In this document: positions 62,901 to 64,000 of the stretch, one piece after another
Layout of the letters: each line of letters opens with the position of its first letter
Numbering within the stretch: position 1 is the first letter of the stretch
DNA from: Membranipora membranacea
Taxonomy: Eukaryota; Bryozoa; Gymnolaemata; Cheilostomatida; Membraniporidae
NCBI GenBank assembly: GCA_914767715.1
Contig: OU612072.1
Coordinates: 14,694,001 to 14,758,000, forward strand
Reading direction: 5' to 3'
DNA length: 64,000 bases
Notes under the pieces: generated by a model
What the model was told of the DNA's origin: nothing
Database searches by the model: none
Seen by the model: only the letters and a program-made list of their open reading frames with translations
Position numbers and translations under genes: made by a program

Positions 62901-63923
62901 TGGTTCAAATCAGAAATGGCACACAAAGAACACTTGAGTCTTCTATATGAAACCAAGATTTTAATTATACTACTTTAATTACTACCCTGGGGAGACTTTC
63001 ATTGGGAGTGAGTGAGACTTTGGGGCCATGTCTTGCTCTTAAGGTTAAAAATTTTATGGAGTCAATCCCAAATCGCCAAAATCTACTGTTGAACCAAGCA
63101 GAGACAATTTGAGAGTGAGACCTAAGTTAATTCCTTTCCCTTGGCATGAAATGACCATACATTAATAAGTTAAATAATTAATATAGAGTTTTTAATATAA
63201 AGATCTCACTCGTTATAAATTGTTTTACTGATCAATCGTTAAAGCTTGCATAAACCATACCTTTCTGAGCTCGTCCAGGTCTTTCTCTGTAAACTCAAGT
63301 CTTTTTAGAAGAATATCAAGCTGAGCCTTTGCCTCATCATTCTCTTTGTCCTGAGCTGCCTTTTTTTCTTTAGCCTCATTCTGACGTGAGAGAATGGAAT
63401 GAGAGGTTTAAAAACAACATCAACTTTGTTTTAGATGCTATTGAGTTGATTCTCAAACAACAAGCAATTCCTTGTGATTTCCTCCGGCATCAGAAGTGGT
63501 AATGGTCAATCAACTTTTTTTTGAAAAGTTACTGCTAGTCTCATTAGTAGAGAATTGCGAACCAACAATACCTGATCATCATGCAACTTAATGTTCATCA
63601 TGGTTGTCCCAGCCAACACCCGTTTGTTTGTGCCTTTTTGCTAATACTGCTGTAACATTGATATAACAGGAGTTGTCCTATCAATATCATTGAAAGGACA
63701 ACTCCTTGTTAAACGCATATGATTATAATAATATTAAAGAAGGGAGGGTGGTTAAAGGAGGCTTGCTGGTCAAAGTGACAGCTCAAAATTAAAACCATAA
63801 TTTTATTATTCCACTATTACTCACAATACTGGCTCTGAGTCTGGCCTTCTCAGCTCTGGCTTCAGCTCTCTCCTTAATCATATCTTCTTTAAGCTGAAGT
63901 AAGTCGTCCTCCAAATCCATTAT
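43621..63923 (-). CDS. C-terminal part of a long coiled-coil protein (5' end outside the window), at least 22 exons
   Basis: Minus-strand exons in order: 63825-63923, 63261-63380, 62638-62747, 62186-62267, 61204-61340, 60094-60126, 57573-57683, 57307-57378, 56805-56940, 56169-56300, 55542-55586, 54801-54821, 52918-53056, 51242-52045, 50339-50905, 49377-49456, 46568-46699, 45928-46051, 45278-45484, 44603-44711, 44198-44280 and 43621-43802. All have GT-AG borders and matching phases and total 3,525 bp (1,174 aa plus stop). Nearly all exons up to 45.9 kb encode charged heptad-type coiled coil. Exons 51242-52045 and 50339-50905 instead encode a Pro/Gln- and Ala/Gly-rich insert. The last exons encode a low-complexity Ser/Thr tail. 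The smallest exons (21, 33 and 45 bp) rest on splice signals and frame only. Long coiled coils of this sort are common in ciliary, centrosomal and motor-associated proteins, but I do not recognise a specific family. Confidence 0.85.
47679..48056 (+). CDS. Possible nested 125-aa single-exon ORF, unrecognised
   Basis: An ATG-initiated open frame sits on the plus strand inside an intron of the minus-strand coiled-coil gene. It is basic and hydrophilic, with no signal peptide, membrane segment or known motif that I can see. Its length is above most chance frames here, but it has no clear promoter or close poly(A) signal. It could be a retained fragment or chance. Low confidence. Confidence 0.22.
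   Translation: MASQHRFKSVFSQKRVQVLTYLKDVNRLKIKDAQAIPVTCPSQIEKRQDSGTKAQKEDKFVATQLRRREMFKQNRMTIFPYSHKVIEKVCSMISEQEMEDNNGLLNSSSKHRVNTNKESKNGTSV
49795..49985. repeat. Degenerate GAAAGCT-type tandem array
   Basis: GAAAGCT and close variants recur about ten times at irregular spacing in an intron of the coiled-coil gene. Confidence 0.6.
50291..50296 (-). terminator. Internal poly(A) signal after the giant exon
   Basis: AATAAA on the minus strand overlaps a run of in-frame TAA codons that closes the open frame read through the 50338 donor. It is a candidate end for a shortened transcript of the coiled-coil gene. Confidence 0.45.
50339..52045 (-). other. Two symmetric giant exons and an alternative poly(A) end in the coiled-coil gene
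   Basis: Exons 51242-52045 (804 bp) and 50339-50905 (567 bp; an acceptor at 50899 is also possible) both start and end in phase 1. The gene therefore stays in frame with or without either one: skipping both joins 52918-53056 directly to 49377-49456 and gives a 717-aa version of the visible part. The first encodes a Pro/Gln-rich segment with degenerate repeats on an RPT..L.PQQQRD pattern. The second encodes two tandem units related to AGLTDANVAKKIGSGS. If the donor at 50338 is not used, the frame runs to TAA at 50301-50303, followed at once by AATAAA (50291-50296, minus), which would make a short isoform. Confidence 0.68.
52134..52214. repeat. Foldback repeat in the coiled-coil gene
   Basis: AGCCAATGTGTTG and CAACACATTGGCT form the outer arms and TGATTGG with CCAATCA the inner arms. 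Confidence 0.62.
53489..53572. repeat. 12-bp tandem repeat
   Basis: About seven units related to CTCAAGTTGGAA, decaying toward the right end. Confidence 0.85.
54365..54555. repeat. Minisatellite with units of 16-19 bp
   Basis: About ten degenerate units of the TAGGCTTATAGCCAACTG type in an intron of the coiled-coil gene. Frames through it are repeat artefacts. Confidence 0.85.
58801..59308. mobile_element. TA-flanked mariner-like MITE, copy 2 (508 bp)
   Basis: Begins GACAGTTTTCTGAGCTCTGA and ends with its inverse, with TA on each side (58799-58800 and 59309-59310). It lies in an intron of the coiled-coil gene. Same family as 19189-19686. Confidence 0.78.
59910..59952. repeat. (AT)n microsatellite
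   Basis: About 20 AT units with one interruption, in an intron of the coiled-coil gene. Confidence 0.9.
62011..62033. repeat. (AT)n microsatellite
   Basis: About eleven AT units. Confidence 0.9.
62835..62902. mobile_element. Perfect 68-bp palindrome with 8-bp target duplication
   Basis: Begins CACAGCCAGCCCTTAAAAGC and is its own exact reverse complement, centred on GGCGATCGCC. It is flanked by GTTCAAAT on both sides (62827-62834 and 62903-62910). An 8-bp duplication with CA..TG ends suggests a minimal hAT-like MITE. It lies in an intron of the coiled-coil gene. Confidence 0.8.
63664..63713. repeat. Small inverted repeat
   Basis: AACAGGAGTTGTCC and GGACAACTCCTTGTT form a near-perfect stem in an intron of the coiled-coil gene. 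Confidence 0.55.
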
Positions 63924-64000
63924 CTGTAAACAAAATCATGATGTCGCATTGCTAAATCGGGAGAACTTAGAGGGTTGTGTTGCCTTATGTGTTGGGAGGG

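Overview
The window is nuclear DNA from an animal, AT-rich (my estimate is roughly 35-40% GC). The evidence is intron-split genes with GT-AG junctions, AATAAA poly(A) signals, animal-type protein families (a fibrinogen-related secreted protein and tubulin-folding cofactor B), and a dense load of SINEs, MITEs and a LINE relic. A non-vertebrate metazoan fits best. The phylum cannot be fixed from the sequence alone.

Four gene models chain in frame across every splice junction: (1) + strand 4620-8806, six exons, tubulin-folding cofactor B, 251 aa; (2) - strand 15255-9777, five exons, a 121-aa secreted six-cysteine protein with a GPI-anchor-like tail, which I do not recognise as a known family; (3) - strand 36394-27906, seven exons, a 364-aa fibrinogen-related (FReD) protein with signal peptide and coiled-coil stalk; (4) - strand from beyond 64000 down to 43621, at least 22 exons, the C-terminal part (about 1,174 aa) of a long coiled-coil protein with a Ser/Thr-rich tail. 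A broken tandem paralogue of gene 2 lies at 25899-17893 and has a premature stop, a lost splice acceptor and no recognisable last exon.

Layout: 1-4.6 kb, repeats and a possible solo LTR; 4.6-8.8 kb, cofactor B with a MULE-like foldback element and a U2-headed SINE in its introns; 9.8-16 kb and 17.9-26.5 kb, two diverged copies of one segmental duplication, each loaded with different insertions; 27.9-36.8 kb, the FReD gene; 36.8-43.6 kb, intergenic; 43.6-64 kb, the coiled-coil gene.

The genes do not form a pathway. The most unusual content is the repeat biology. It includes SINEs headed by the 5' end of U2 snRNA with target-site duplications, a 3.56-kb element with long inverted repeats and a 9-bp target duplication, an exact 68-bp palindrome flanked by an 8-bp duplication, and a hAT-like MITE carrying a tRNA-like promoter. 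On the gene side, the new-looking GPI protein pair and two symmetric giant exons inside the coiled-coil gene deserve attention. No database search could be run.
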